Positions 43,788 to 52,211 of a DNA stretch of 64,000 bases are shown piece by piece (positions within the stretch are counted from its first letter, which is position 1; each line of letters begins with the position of its first letter). Made by a program: the position numbers and the translations under genes. The stretch comes from Sphingomonas sp. ERG5 (GTDB lineage: Bacteria; Pseudomonadota; Alphaproteobacteria; Sphingomonadales; Sphingomonadaceae): assembly GCF_000803065.1 (NCBI RefSeq), contig NZ_JSXI01000074.1:62001-126000 (forward strand), in the 5' to 3' direction. The notes under the pieces are model-generated. The model did not search any database. It saw nothing but the letters and a program-made list of their open reading frames with translations, and was not told the DNA's origin.

Positions 43788-44520
43788 ATGTCACGGTCAA
43801 ACCGCTACCCTTCCGCGTCTATTCCCATCTCCAACTTTTCCAGCATAGGCCGGCACTACCGCACCGGTAATTTCGATCCACCGACCCCCGCCGATCGAGG
43901 TGCGGGGCCCTGGAGATCCAAGCCAGTGACGGTCGAAACGGCCGCGAAATACGCCGCCCTCAACACAGCGGTCGGGGTACCAACCATGGTCTATCCCGGT
44001 CTCAACGCGACCCGTCACCTGCGGCATTATCTCAACAATACGGGCGAGACCTATACGATCGATCTGGAGGATATGATACGCTGTGTGCCCAGCGCGAAGC
44101 GCGCGATGGTGGCTGAATTTCGCCAGGCGCAGAATTTCCTCCAGGGCAGGCCGGCATGAGTTCACGTCAACGAGCGCCGAAGGCGGGTATAACGAAGAAT
44201 TTGAGTGCCCGGAGTGGTACTTCGCGATCGGCGGCTACGCCTATTGGGGTAAGGGCGAGGCAGTTATTACCACCACCCAACGCGGCAGACGTTATGAGGT
44301 GGATTTCACCTATTGCTTCCGCGACCGGTATAATTGGGATGGCGGCAAGGCGGTGGACTTCGGGCCCCTGCACATCACCGATGAATTCATGGGCGAATTC
44401 CACCGCCAAGGACTTGCCCGCGAGTTCGACTGTGTGGGATCTGTGCAGCGGGCAATCACCTGGGAGGGCGATGCGACATTCCCGTCCGAGCGATCCATTC
44501 TCACACGACAAGGGCGATAG
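43788..44520 (+). pseudogene. effector-like C-terminal domain gene, broken by a frameshift
   Basis: Two frames join near 44140-44157. The first (to TGA 44157-44159) reads TVETAAKYAALNTAVGVPTM and NATRHLRHYLNNTGETYTID. The second (same frame as 44101) continues HEFTSTSAEGGYNEEFECPE, DRYNWDGGK and ITDEFMGEFHRQGLAREFD. I associate the second block with C-terminal parts of large secreted toxins or RHS/PAAR proteins, without certainty. An upstream delivery part is missing. A +1 change has separated the halves, so it is either a decayed gene or a sequence error. A lipoprotein gene follows at once. Confidence 0.6.
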
Positions 44521-44522
44521 CG

Positions 44523-44987
44523 ATGCGGGCGCTGTCAATGCTGACGATAGTGACGGCCTTCGCCTTTACCGCATGCAGCGCTTCGCCCGCGCAGGAGAAA
44601 CCCCGGATGACGAACGAGAAAACGCAGGGCAACACCACCGCGATCCTGCACCGTATTGGGCTAGAACTGCCGCCCGCCGCGAGGATCGAGTTCGCCGAAG
44701 AGAAGAGCGGGCAGGATGATTCGGCCCGGCTGGTGGCGGTGATGCCCATCGGCGACTGGAAGGCGTTGTTGAAGCGGTTACCCATGCCCGAAACCGACCA
44801 ATCGCCATTCGAGGCGGAGGCGAACTTTCATCTTGGTGCGGATCACGGCCAATGGACACCCGGTACGGCCAAGGGGCTGGAAACGGTCCAACTGTCCTGG
44901 CGCGACGGGACGGAATCGTTGAATTTGGGTATTGCGCCAGCGGGTCAGGGCGAGGTTCGCCTGTTTGTCTACTGGTACCAGTTATAG
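44523..44987 (+). CDS. lipoprotein of unknown function, possible immunity partner
   Basis: 154 residues. Lipobox FTAC at about residue 18 gives a lipid-anchored periplasmic protein. The mature part is beta-rich with PIGDWKALLKRLPMPE and GTAKGLETVQLSWRDG. AAGGG lies eight bases before ATG 44523. Two bases after the effector-like gene, it occupies the place where an immunity protein would sit; this is inference from position. A hairpin follows. Confidence 0.72.
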   Translation: MRALSMLTIVTAFAFTACSASPAQEKPRMTNEKTQGNTTAILHRIGLELPPAARIEFAEEKSGQDDSARLVAVMPIGDWKALLKRLPMPETDQSPFEAEANFHLGADHGQWTPGTAKGLETVQLSWRDGTESLNLGIAPAGQGEVRLFVYWYQL

Positions 44988-45014
44988 CGCCTCAGCCGGG
45001 AACAGGCTGAAGCG
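44988..45014 (+). terminator. hairpin after lipoprotein gene
   Basis: CGCCTCAGCC (44988-44997) pairs with GGCTGAAGCG (45005-45014) with one mismatch and a 7-base loop, starting one base after the stop codon. GATTTCG follows, no T-run. Probable terminator. Confidence 0.5.
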
Positions 45015-45130
45015 ATTTCGACCTGAATTGATCCACGACTTCCGTTCGCCCTGAACTGTCGAGGAGCCGTTGTTCTCTTTTGCGGCCAGCCCGGACAGGG
45101 AGAGGGAATTCCACTCAATCTCGCGTTGCT

Positions 45131-45412
45131 CTAGCTCGCCTCGTTGCCCAGCCTGTCGAACAGATCGACGGTCTCGGGCGTCACCCAGCCGAAATGATAG
45201 TTGAGCATGAACAGGCCGAACAGGATCGTCGCGACGATCGTCACGCGGATCGCGACCTTGCCCGCCTGAAAAGTGTGCGGCGCACTCTCGGCCTGGCCCG
45301 GCACACGCGCCACCCCGGCCTCGTCCGACGTGCGCACCCCGAAGGGTAGCACGAAGAACACCGAAAAGGCCCAGAACAGGAAATAGATGGCGAGAGCCGA
45401 GGTCCACCGCAT
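45131..45412 (-). CDS. DUF1467 family small membrane protein
   Basis: 93 residues, two membrane helices, with VLPFGVRTSDEAG between them, the hallmark of DUF1467. Function unknown. It starts seven bases after the RNase J gene and closes the long nuo-birA-coaX-RNase J run, as in other alphaproteobacteria. Confidence 0.9.
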   Translation of the reverse strand: MRWTSALAIYFLFWAFSVFFVLPFGVRTSDEAGVARVPGQAESAPHTFQAGKVAIRVTIVATILFGLFMLNYHFGWVTPETVDLFDRLGNEAS

Positions 45413-45419
45413 CGCTGGA

Positions 45420-47060
45420 TCAGGCCTCGATCAGCAGCACGTCGACGATCGGCTTCTTGCCGGTCCAGCGCGTCGCGACGCGGCGAACCGAGAGCCTGAT
45501 ACCTTCGCGCAGTTTCGACCGATCACGGCCGCCCGAACGAACCGCCTCGGCCGCCGCGTCGATCGCCTCGGCGACGAACGGGTCACGATCTTCCTCAACC
45601 GGAATACCCTGAAGCTGAACCTGCGGCTTGCCGAGCAGCGCACCATTTTTGCCGACCGCGACCGCGACCGAAATCTGGCCGAACAGTGACAGCTTGCGCC
45701 GTTCGTTGATCGTCGCACCATCACCGGGCAGGATCACGTCACCGTCGAGCACGAGGCGGCCGACCGCGGCGTGGCCAATCTTCTGCGGATCGCCCGGCGC
45801 AAGCCGCACGATATCGCCATTGGTCTGCACCAGCGCCTGCGGCACGCCTTCGGCCAGGCCGAAACGCGCCTGCTCCATCAAATGACGCATCTCACCATGC
45901 ACCGGCATCAATATATCCGGCTTCATCCAGCGATACATTTGCGCCAGTTCGGGGCGGCCGGGATGGCCCGACACATGGACATGCGCCTGGCGATCAGTGA
46001 TCATCACCACGCCCTTGGCCGCGAGCTGGTTCTGGATACGGCCGATCGCGACTTCATTGCCCGGGATCTGCTTCGACGAGAAGACGACGGTATCGCCGGC
46101 GTCCAGGCTGATCGGATGCTGGCCATTGGCGACGCGCGCCAATGCGGCGCGTTCCTCGCCCTGTCCACCCGTCGCGACGACCAGCACCTTGTTGCGCGGC
46201 AGGCGCATCGCGGCTTCGGCATCGATCGTCTCGGGGAAGTTCTTCAGATAGCCGGTCGCGCGGGCGACCTTCAGGATGCGGTCGAGCGAGCGGCCCTGAA
46301 CGCATAATGCGCGACCCGTTTCGCGCGCGACTTCACCAAGCGTGTGGAGACGGGCGGCATTGGACGCGAACGAGGTGACCAGCACCCTGCCCTTCGCCTT
46401 GCCGATGGTATCCATCAGGCCGAGCAGCACGTCGCTTTCCGAGCCAGAGGCTTCGGGATTGAACACGTTGGTCGAATCGCAAACCAGCGCGAGGATACCG
46501 GCATCGCCGATCGCGGCGAGCTGTTCGGTCGTGGCGGGCTTGCCGATCACCGGCGCCGCGTCGAGCTTCCAGTCGCCGGTGTGGAAGATACGGCCATAGG
46601 GCGTGTCGATCAGCAGTGCGCTCGCCTCGGGAATCGAGTGCGACATAGGCACGAACTGTACGCCGAAAGGGCCGAGATCAAAGGGTTCGCCGGGCTGCTT
46701 CACATGCAGTTTCACCCGGTCGGCATTGCCTTCCTCTTCCAGCTTGCCGCGGATCAGGCCGGCGGTGAATGGTGTCGCGTAGAGCGGCACGCCAAGGTCT
46801 TCGGCGAGATAGGGCAGCGCACCGATATGGTCTTCATGGCCATGAGTCAGCACGATGCCGATCAGATCGTCGAGGCGTTCCTCGATGAACTGCAGATCGG
46901 GCAGAATCACATCGATGCCGGGATATTGCGGGTCGGCAAAGGTGATGCCGCAATCGACCATCAGCCATTTGCCCTGACAGCCATAGAGATTGACGTTCAT
47001 GCCGATCTCGCCCGAGCCGCCAAGCGCCACGAACAGGAGTTCTTTCTTTGGGTTAGTCAC
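45420..47060 (-). CDS. rnj: ribonuclease J
   Basis: 546 residues. Metallo-beta-lactamase and beta-CASP ribonuclease with 5'-exonuclease and endonuclease activity in RNA decay and rRNA processing. Seen: VALGGSGEIGMNVNLYG at the start, zinc motif LTHGHEDHIG, second-site HTGDWKLD, beta-CASP block VTSFASNAARLHT, and VSGHPGRPEL then MPVHGEMRH. GTG 47060 begins the conserved VTNPKKE; the frame to 47111 has no family likeness. Confidence 0.94.
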   Translation of the reverse strand: MTNPKKELLFVALGGSGEIGMNVNLYGCQGKWLMVDCGITFADPQYPGIDVILPDLQFIEERLDDLIGIVLTHGHEDHIGALPYLAEDLGVPLYATPFTAGLIRGKLEEEGNADRVKLHVKQPGEPFDLGPFGVQFVPMSHSIPEASALLIDTPYGRIFHTGDWKLDAAPVIGKPATTEQLAAIGDAGILALVCDSTNVFNPEASGSESDVLLGLMDTIGKAKGRVLVTSFASNAARLHTLGEVARETGRALCVQGRSLDRILKVARATGYLKNFPETIDAEAAMRLPRNKVLVVATGGQGEERAALARVANGQHPISLDAGDTVVFSSKQIPGNEVAIGRIQNQLAAKGVVMITDRQAHVHVSGHPGRPELAQMYRWMKPDILMPVHGEMRHLMEQARFGLAEGVPQALVQTNGDIVRLAPGDPQKIGHAAVGRLVLDGDVILPGDGATINERRKLSLFGQISVAVAVGKNGALLGKPQVQLQGIPVEEDRDPFVAEAIDAAAEAVRSGGRDRSKLREGIRLSVRRVATRWTGKKPIVDVLLIEA

Positions 47061-47188
47061 TAAAAATATTGTCTTTCTGGTTCGGCCTGTGCCGCGATCG
47101 CGGACGGCCATAGGAGTGCGCGTTCAGCGCGATGAATTCGGTTGAGGATGGAGCGGGGCGCCATTCCCGGGCGCGCTCTCGCAAAGCT

Positions 47189-47985
47189 CTAATCCTTTAT
47201 ATGGGCGCGATCCCACAGCATCGCCAGCCCCTGAATGGTCAGATCGTCTTCGATATGGTCGAAAACATCGGTGTGTTGCTCAAATAGCGTCGCTAGACCG
47301 CCCGTGGCGATGACCTTGATCGGGCGACCGACCTCCGCCTTCATTCGCGCGACCAGCCCCTCGATCATCGAAATATAGCCCAATAGATGCCGATATGCAT
47401 CTGGCTGACCGTGTCGCGGCCGATCACCGACAGGTTGCCGGTCGGCGCCTCGATCGCGATGCGCGGCAACTTGGCGGCGGCGGTGACCAGTGCATCAAGC
47501 GACAGGTTGATACCCGGTGCAATGATCCCGCCCTTGTACGCGCCCGAATAATCGGAAAAATCGAACGTCGTCGCGGTGCCGAAATCGATCGTGATCAGGT
47601 CGCCTGGGTACAGCGCATGCGCCGCGATCATGTTGACGGCGCGATCGGCGCCGACCGTGCGCGGTTCCTCGACATCGAGGTGCATGCCCCATTCGACCGG
47701 CGGCTGGCCGGCGATCAGCGGTTCGCCGCCGAAATATTTACGCGCCAGGGTTTGGAGATTGTGCAGCGCGCGCGGCACGACGGTGGCAATGATCACGCCC
47801 GTCACGTCCTTGCGGTCATAACCTTCGAGGCTGAGCAACTGGCTGAGCCAGACGACATATTCGTCGGCGGTGCGGCGCGGGTCAGTGGCGATGCGCCAGC
47901 GCGCCCTGATCGCCTTGCCCTCGTCCGCGGTATCGACCAGCGCGAACACGACATTGGTATTGCCGGCATCGATCGCAAGCAGCAT
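47189..47985 (-). pseudogene. coaX: type III pantothenate kinase CoaX, frame broken by one missing base
   Basis: First enzyme of coenzyme A synthesis. Residues 1-203 are good CoaX: LLAIDAGNTNVVFAL, GADRAVNMIAAHALYPG, IDFGTATTFD. At QMHIGIYW the frame runs into a stop, while the expected continuation YISMIEGLVARMK ... VIATGGLATL is in the next frame. The break falls on GGG (47379-47381, minus strand); a fourth G would restore Y-W-G-Y-I-S. As CoaX is usually essential unless another kinase exists, an error at a homopolymer is the first explanation. Lies between birA and RNase J. Confidence 0.88.
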
Positions 47986-47996
47986 GCGGCGGCCTT

Positions 47997-48797
47997 TCAG
48001 ATCAGGAATACATCGGCGGCGTGAATGACACGGGTCATACCATCCGCCAAGCGCAGGATGAGTGCGCCGTCATTGTCGAGGCCGACGAACAGGCCGTCAG
48101 TCGCGCTGCCATCGGGCAACCGTGCGGTCAGCGCCGTGCCGGGAGCATGCGCACGATCCAGCCAACGCGCGCGGATCGGCGCAAGACCTTCGCCGCGCCA
48201 GCGCGCGAGCCAGAGCGCAAAGGCCGCGACAAGAGTGTCGAGGAAATCGGCCGGGTCGGGCGTGATGCCGTGCGCGGCGAGGCTGGTGGCAAGGCGATCC
48301 AGATCGGTCGGATGATGCGCCAGGTTGACGCCGATGCCGATCACGACGGCATCACCTGCTCCTTCAAGCAGAATGCCGGAGAGTTTCGCCCCGTCGAGCA
48401 GCAGGTCGTTGGGCCATTTGAGCTGAAGTTGATCTCCTGTCCCGTCCTCCCCGCGAACGCGGGGGTCCCGCTGCCTTTCGGCGCTCACGGAAAAAGAAGA
48501 AGCGGGATTCCCGCGTTCGCGGGAATGACGTGGAGGGAGATAGGCGCGAACCACCTCTTCAAGCGCCACCGCAGTGACCAGTGCCAGCGTCGCCGCCTGT
48601 GGGTCGCTGGCGCGCAACCGCACCAGGGTGGAAGTGTAGAGGTTGCCCGCTGGTGAGGCCCAGGCCCTGCCCTGCCGCCCGCGACCGCCATATTGGCGCT
48701 CCGCCCGCAACCAGACGCCTTCTTCCACGCCGCTCCTGGCGAGCGCGAGCATATCGGCGTTGGTCGATCCCGTCTCGGCGACGGTGCGGATGATCAC
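47997..48797 (-). CDS. birA: biotin--[acetyl-CoA-carboxylase] ligase with an in-frame repeat insert
   Basis: 266 residues, no DNA-binding domain (group I). Activates biotin to biotinyl-AMP and transfers it to the carboxylase carrier. Seen: TGSTNADML, RQYGGRGRQGRAWASPAGNL, and LKWPNDLLLDGAKLSGIL. Between them about 35 extra residues (PRHSRERGNPASS ... RDPRVRGEDG) are the translation of a palindromic repeat at 48443-48530, so this protein is longer than relatives in a surface loop. GTG start 48797 overlaps the lipoprotein stop. Confidence 0.9.
   Translation of the reverse strand: MIIRTVAETGSTNADMLALARSGVEEGVWLRAERQYGGRGRQGRAWASPAGNLYTSTLVRLRASDPQAATLALVTAVALEEVVRAYLPPRHSRERGNPASSFSVSAERQRDPRVRGEDGTGDQLQLKWPNDLLLDGAKLSGILLEGAGDAVVIGIGVNLAHHPTDLDRLATSLAAHGITPDPADFLDTLVAAFALWLARWRGEGLAPIRARWLDRAHAPGTALTARLPDGSATDGLFVGLDNDGALILRLADGMTRVIHAADVFLI
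48443..48530. repeat. palindromic repeat inserted in frame in birA
   Basis: Arm 48443-48472 and arm 48501-48530 are inverted copies of a 30-base unit (CGTCCTCCCCGCGAACGCGG then GGGTCCCGCT) with four mismatches. The same unit, unmutated, flanks 54280-54361 between nuoK and nuoL. The 88-base insert plus edges keeps the birA frame open. Confidence 0.85.
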
Positions 48798-49219
48798 GGC
48801 GCGCCACCCGGTTCAATCTTCCGACCATAAAGCGCCTCGTTGAGGCGGCCATCGGACGATGCGATGCCAAGAATATCCATCAACCGCTCGACGGCGGCAT
48901 AGGCGCGCTCACGATCCTCGGTATCCGCCAGGTCGAAAAGATGGAGCTTCTCGATTGCCCGATCGAGGAACTTGTCCTTGGTGAACGATCCCCGCCCGAG
49001 GACCTCGCGCGCCACATCGTTCAACGGATCATTCGGCAAGGCCAGAACATCCTCCGAGCCGTAGCCGACATAGTCTCCCTCGGGCATGAACTTCGATTGA
49101 GCGATAAAAGCCGCCAGTTGCGCACGCTGAATCTCGGTCAGGACCATGGGCACTTCGCTGGCATTTCCACAAGCCGCGAGCAGCAAAATTCCGGCAAATG
49201 CTCCGATAAAATTCAGCAA
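48794..49219 (-). CDS. small lipoprotein in the nuo-birA run
   Basis: 141 residues from TTG 49219, just after the nuoN stop, with GAGG (49222-49225) close before. Lipobox LLAAC at about residue 16. Mature part is acidic and helical (DYVGYGSEDVLALPNDPLND, DLADTEDRERAYAAVERLMD). No family recognised. The start is uncertain as it is not ATG. Its stop overlaps birA by four bases, so it is part of the same message. Confidence 0.75.
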   Translation of the reverse strand: MLNFIGAFAGILLLAACGNASEVPMVLTEIQRAQLAAFIAQSKFMPEGDYVGYGSEDVLALPNDPLNDVAREVLGRGSFTKDKFLDRAIEKLHLFDLADTEDRERAYAAVERLMDILGIASSDGRLNEALYGRKIEPGGAP

Positions 49220-49224
49220 GAACC

Positions 49225-50670
49225 TCAGAACAGCGACCGTGCTGCGGTCAGCGTCAGCGCACCGAGCGTCGGGAGCAGGATCCAGCCAACCGGCGAGACG
49301 AACACTGCCGCAATCGCGATCAGCCCGCCCTCTACCATGCTGTCGTTGCGTTCGAATGCCGGTGCGGGGTCGTCGATGTACATCACCTTCACGACGCGCA
49401 GATAATAATAGGCGCCGATCACCGAGGCGACGAAACCAACCACGGCCAGCGGGTAAAGTCCCGCACCTATCGCCGCATTGAACACCGCCAGCTTGGCATT
49501 GAAACCAAGCAGCGGCGGGATACCGGCAAGCGAGAACATGAAGGTCGCCATTGCAAGCGCCAGACCTGGCCGGGTCTGCGACAGGCCTGACAGGCTGGAA
49601 ATCGTTTCGACCGGCTGGCCATCCTGATCGCGCATCTGCAGCACGATCAGGAAGGTGCCCAATGTCATGGCGATATAGACCGTCAGGTAGAACAGCACCG
49701 ATGCGACGCCCGCTTCGGTACCGGCGGCGAGACCCACCAATGCGAAGCCGACATTGTTGATCGACGAATAAGCGAGCAGCCGCTTGATATTGCTCTGCCC
49801 GATCGCCGCGACCGCGCCGAGGATGATCGACATAAGCGCAGCGAAGATCACGATCTGGCGCCATTGATCGGTTGCCGGACCCATTGCCTCGACCGCAACG
49901 CGCACTGCCATCGCCATGGCCGCAACCTTGGGCGCGCTGGCGAAGAAGGCGGTGACCGGGGTCGGTGCGCCTTCATAAACGTCGGGCGTCCACATATGGA
50001 ACGGCACCGCGCTGATCTTGAAGGCGAGCCCGGCGAACACGAACACCAGCCCGAAGGTCAGACCAAGCGAATGGCCAGCGCCATAAGCGGTGGCGATCTG
50101 ATCGAACATGGTCGTGCCGGAAAAGCCGTAGATCAGCGAAATACCGTAGAGCAGGATGCCGCTGGCGAGCGCGCCGAGCACGAAATATTTGAGCCCCGCC
50201 TCGGCCGAGCGCGTATCACGGCGCATGAAGCTGGCCAGCACATAAGCGGCGAGGCTCTGCAGTTCTAGACCGACATATAGCGTCAGCAAATCGCCCGCCG
50301 AGACCATCATGCCCATGCCCACTGCCGAGAGCAGGATCAGGACCGGATATTCGGGGCGGAGGTCATCGCCGGTGGTGCGCGCGAAGAAGCGCGGCGCCAT
50401 GATGATCGCGACCGCGGCGGCGATGTAGATCAGCACCTTGGCAAAAGCGGCAAAGGCGTCGGCACGGTAAAGGCCGTAAAATGCCTCTCCGCCGCTTGAA
50501 GCCGGGCCCATCAACGAGATGCCGGCACCGGCCAGGATCGCAACCGCGGTCCAGGACACCGCGCGGGTCGATGCCTGGCCGCCCCAGGCGGCAACCAGCA
50601 TCAGCGCGATCGCACCGATCCCGAGCACCAGCTCAGGGAGAGTCATGAGGAGTGAAGCGCTGTAATCCAT
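49225..50670 (-). CDS. nuoN: NADH-quinone oxidoreductase subunit N
   Basis: 481 residues, about 14 membrane helices. Antiporter-like proton channel subunit of complex I. Seen: conserved lysines in GLAFKISAVPFHMWTPDVYEGAPTP and SNIKRLLAYSSINNVGFAL, and a glutamate in helix 5 (TLYVGLELQSLAAYVLA). Start overlaps the nuoM stop by one base (TGATG). Confidence 0.96.
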   Translation of the reverse strand: MDYSASLLMTLPELVLGIGAIALMLVAAWGGQASTRAVSWTAVAILAGAGISLMGPASSGGEAFYGLYRADAFAAFAKVLIYIAAAVAIIMAPRFFARTTGDDLRPEYPVLILLSAVGMGMMVSAGDLLTLYVGLELQSLAAYVLASFMRRDTRSAEAGLKYFVLGALASGILLYGISLIYGFSGTTMFDQIATAYGAGHSLGLTFGLVFVFAGLAFKISAVPFHMWTPDVYEGAPTPVTAFFASAPKVAAMAMAVRVAVEAMGPATDQWRQIVIFAALMSIILGAVAAIGQSNIKRLLAYSSINNVGFALVGLAAGTEAGVASVLFYLTVYIAMTLGTFLIVLQMRDQDGQPVETISSLSGLSQTRPGLALAMATFMFSLAGIPPLLGFNAKLAVFNAAIGAGLYPLAVVGFVASVIGAYYYLRVVKVMYIDDPAPAFERNDSMVEGGLIAIAAVFVSPVGWILLPTLGALTLTAARSLF

Positions 50671-52211
50671 CAGTGTGCGCCCTCATGCGCGGTATTTGGG
50701 GCGCCATGCGCCGCGGCAGGCGCGGGCTTGCCGAGTTTCAGTTGCGAATCGCCGGGAGGCGTGGCGCGGGCCACCCGGGCAACCAGGGTCTGCACGTCGC
50801 CGCGCATCGGCGCGATGAAGCTTTCCGGATAGACGCCCATCCACAGCACGACCGCCGCGATCGGCGCGAGCAAGGCGATTTCGCGCAAGCTCATATCGGG
50901 CATGGCGCGGACATCGTCCTTGGTCAGGTCGCCGAACACCACGCGGCGATAGAGATACAGCATGTACGCCGCGCCGAGGATGATGCCCGTGGTGCACAGC
51001 AAGGTGATCGTGGTCGACACCTTGTAGGTGCCGGCGAGGCTCAGGAATTCGCCGACGAACCCGCTGGTGCCGGGCAGTCCGACCGACGCCATGGTGAAGA
51101 GCATGAAGAACAGCGCATATTTCGGCATGTTGATCGCGAGGCCGCCGTAGCGGTCGATCTCACGGGTGTGCAGCCGGTCGTAGATGACGCCGACGCACAG
51201 GAACAAGGCGCCCGAGACGAGGCCGTGCGAGAGCATGACGATCATAGCACCTTCGATGCCCTGCTGGTTGAAGGCGAACAGGCCGATCGTCACGATCGCC
51301 ATATGCGCGACCGAGGAATAGGCGATCAGCTTCTTCATGTCCGACTGCACCAGCGCGACCAGCGAGGTGTAGATCACCGCCACCGCCGACAGGCCGAACA
51401 CCAGCCAGACAAGCTGCGCCGACGCTTCCGGGAACATCGGCAGCGAGAAGCGCAGGAAACCGTAACCGCCAAGCTTCAGCAGCACGCCGGCCAGGATGAC
51501 CGAACCGGCGGTCGGCGCCTGAACGTGTGCGTCGGGCAGCCAGGTATGGACTGGCCACATCGGCATCTTGACCGCGAACGACGCGAAAAAGGCGAGCCAC
51601 AACCAGGTCTGCGCCTGTACCGGGAAATCATAGTTGAGCAGGGTCGGGATATCGGTGGTGCCCGATTCCTGCACCATCCACAGCATTGCGATCAGCATCA
51701 GGAGCGAGCCGAGAAGCGTGTAGAGGAAAAATTTATAGCTCGCGTAGATGCGGTTCACGCCCCCCCAGATGCCAATGATCAAATACATCGGGATCAGGCC
51801 GGCTTCGAAGAAGATATAGAACAGGAACAGGTCCTGCGCCGCGAACGTGCCGATCATCAGCACTTCGGTGATCAGGAACGCGGCCATATATTCCGGCACG
51901 CGTTTGGTGATCGCGCTCCAGCTCGCCCCGATGCAGATCGGCATCAGGAACACGCTGAGCATGATCAGCATCAACGCGAAACCGTCAATGCCAAGCTTCC
52001 AGCTGAACACGCCAAGGCTGCCGGCATCCTCGACGAATTGCCATTGCGATCCGCCGATATCGAATTGTGCCCACAGGCTGATGCCGAGCGCAAGGTCGAT
52101 CAGGGTCGCGCCGAGCGCCAGCCAGCGCGCGGTGTTCGCCGAGACGAACAGGCAGGCAATTGCGGCGATCGCGGGGATCGCCAGCATGATCGAGAGAAGA
52201 TGGCCGCTCAT
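50670..52211 (-). CDS. nuoM: NADH-quinone oxidoreductase subunit M
   Basis: 513 residues, about 14 membrane helices. Proton-pumping antiporter-like subunit. Seen: LFYIFFEAGLIPMYLIIGIW with the key glutamate, ASFAVKMPMWPVHTWLPDAH with lysine and histidine, and SDMKKLIAYSSVAHM. ATG overlaps the nuoL stop by four bases. Ends with an unusual alanine- and histidine-rich tail (AAAHGAPNTAHEGAH). Confidence 0.96.
   Translation of the reverse strand: MSGHLLSIMLAIPAIAAIACLFVSANTARWLALGATLIDLALGISLWAQFDIGGSQWQFVEDAGSLGVFSWKLGIDGFALMLIMLSVFLMPICIGASWSAITKRVPEYMAAFLITEVLMIGTFAAQDLFLFYIFFEAGLIPMYLIIGIWGGVNRIYASYKFFLYTLLGSLLMLIAMLWMVQESGTTDIPTLLNYDFPVQAQTWLWLAFFASFAVKMPMWPVHTWLPDAHVQAPTAGSVILAGVLLKLGGYGFLRFSLPMFPEASAQLVWLVFGLSAVAVIYTSLVALVQSDMKKLIAYSSVAHMAIVTIGLFAFNQQGIEGAMIVMLSHGLVSGALFLCVGVIYDRLHTREIDRYGGLAINMPKYALFFMLFTMASVGLPGTSGFVGEFLSLAGTYKVSTTITLLCTTGIILGAAYMLYLYRRVVFGDLTKDDVRAMPDMSLREIALLAPIAAVVLWMGVYPESFIAPMRGDVQTLVARVARATPPGDSQLKLGKPAPAAAHGAPNTAHEGAH

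Noticed and set aside
44156..44719. 187-codon frame starting at ATG 44156 after the effector-like gene
   Set aside because: Its residues are low-quality; the neighbouring frame (from 44101) carries the conserved-looking protein, and it overlaps the lipoprotein gene.
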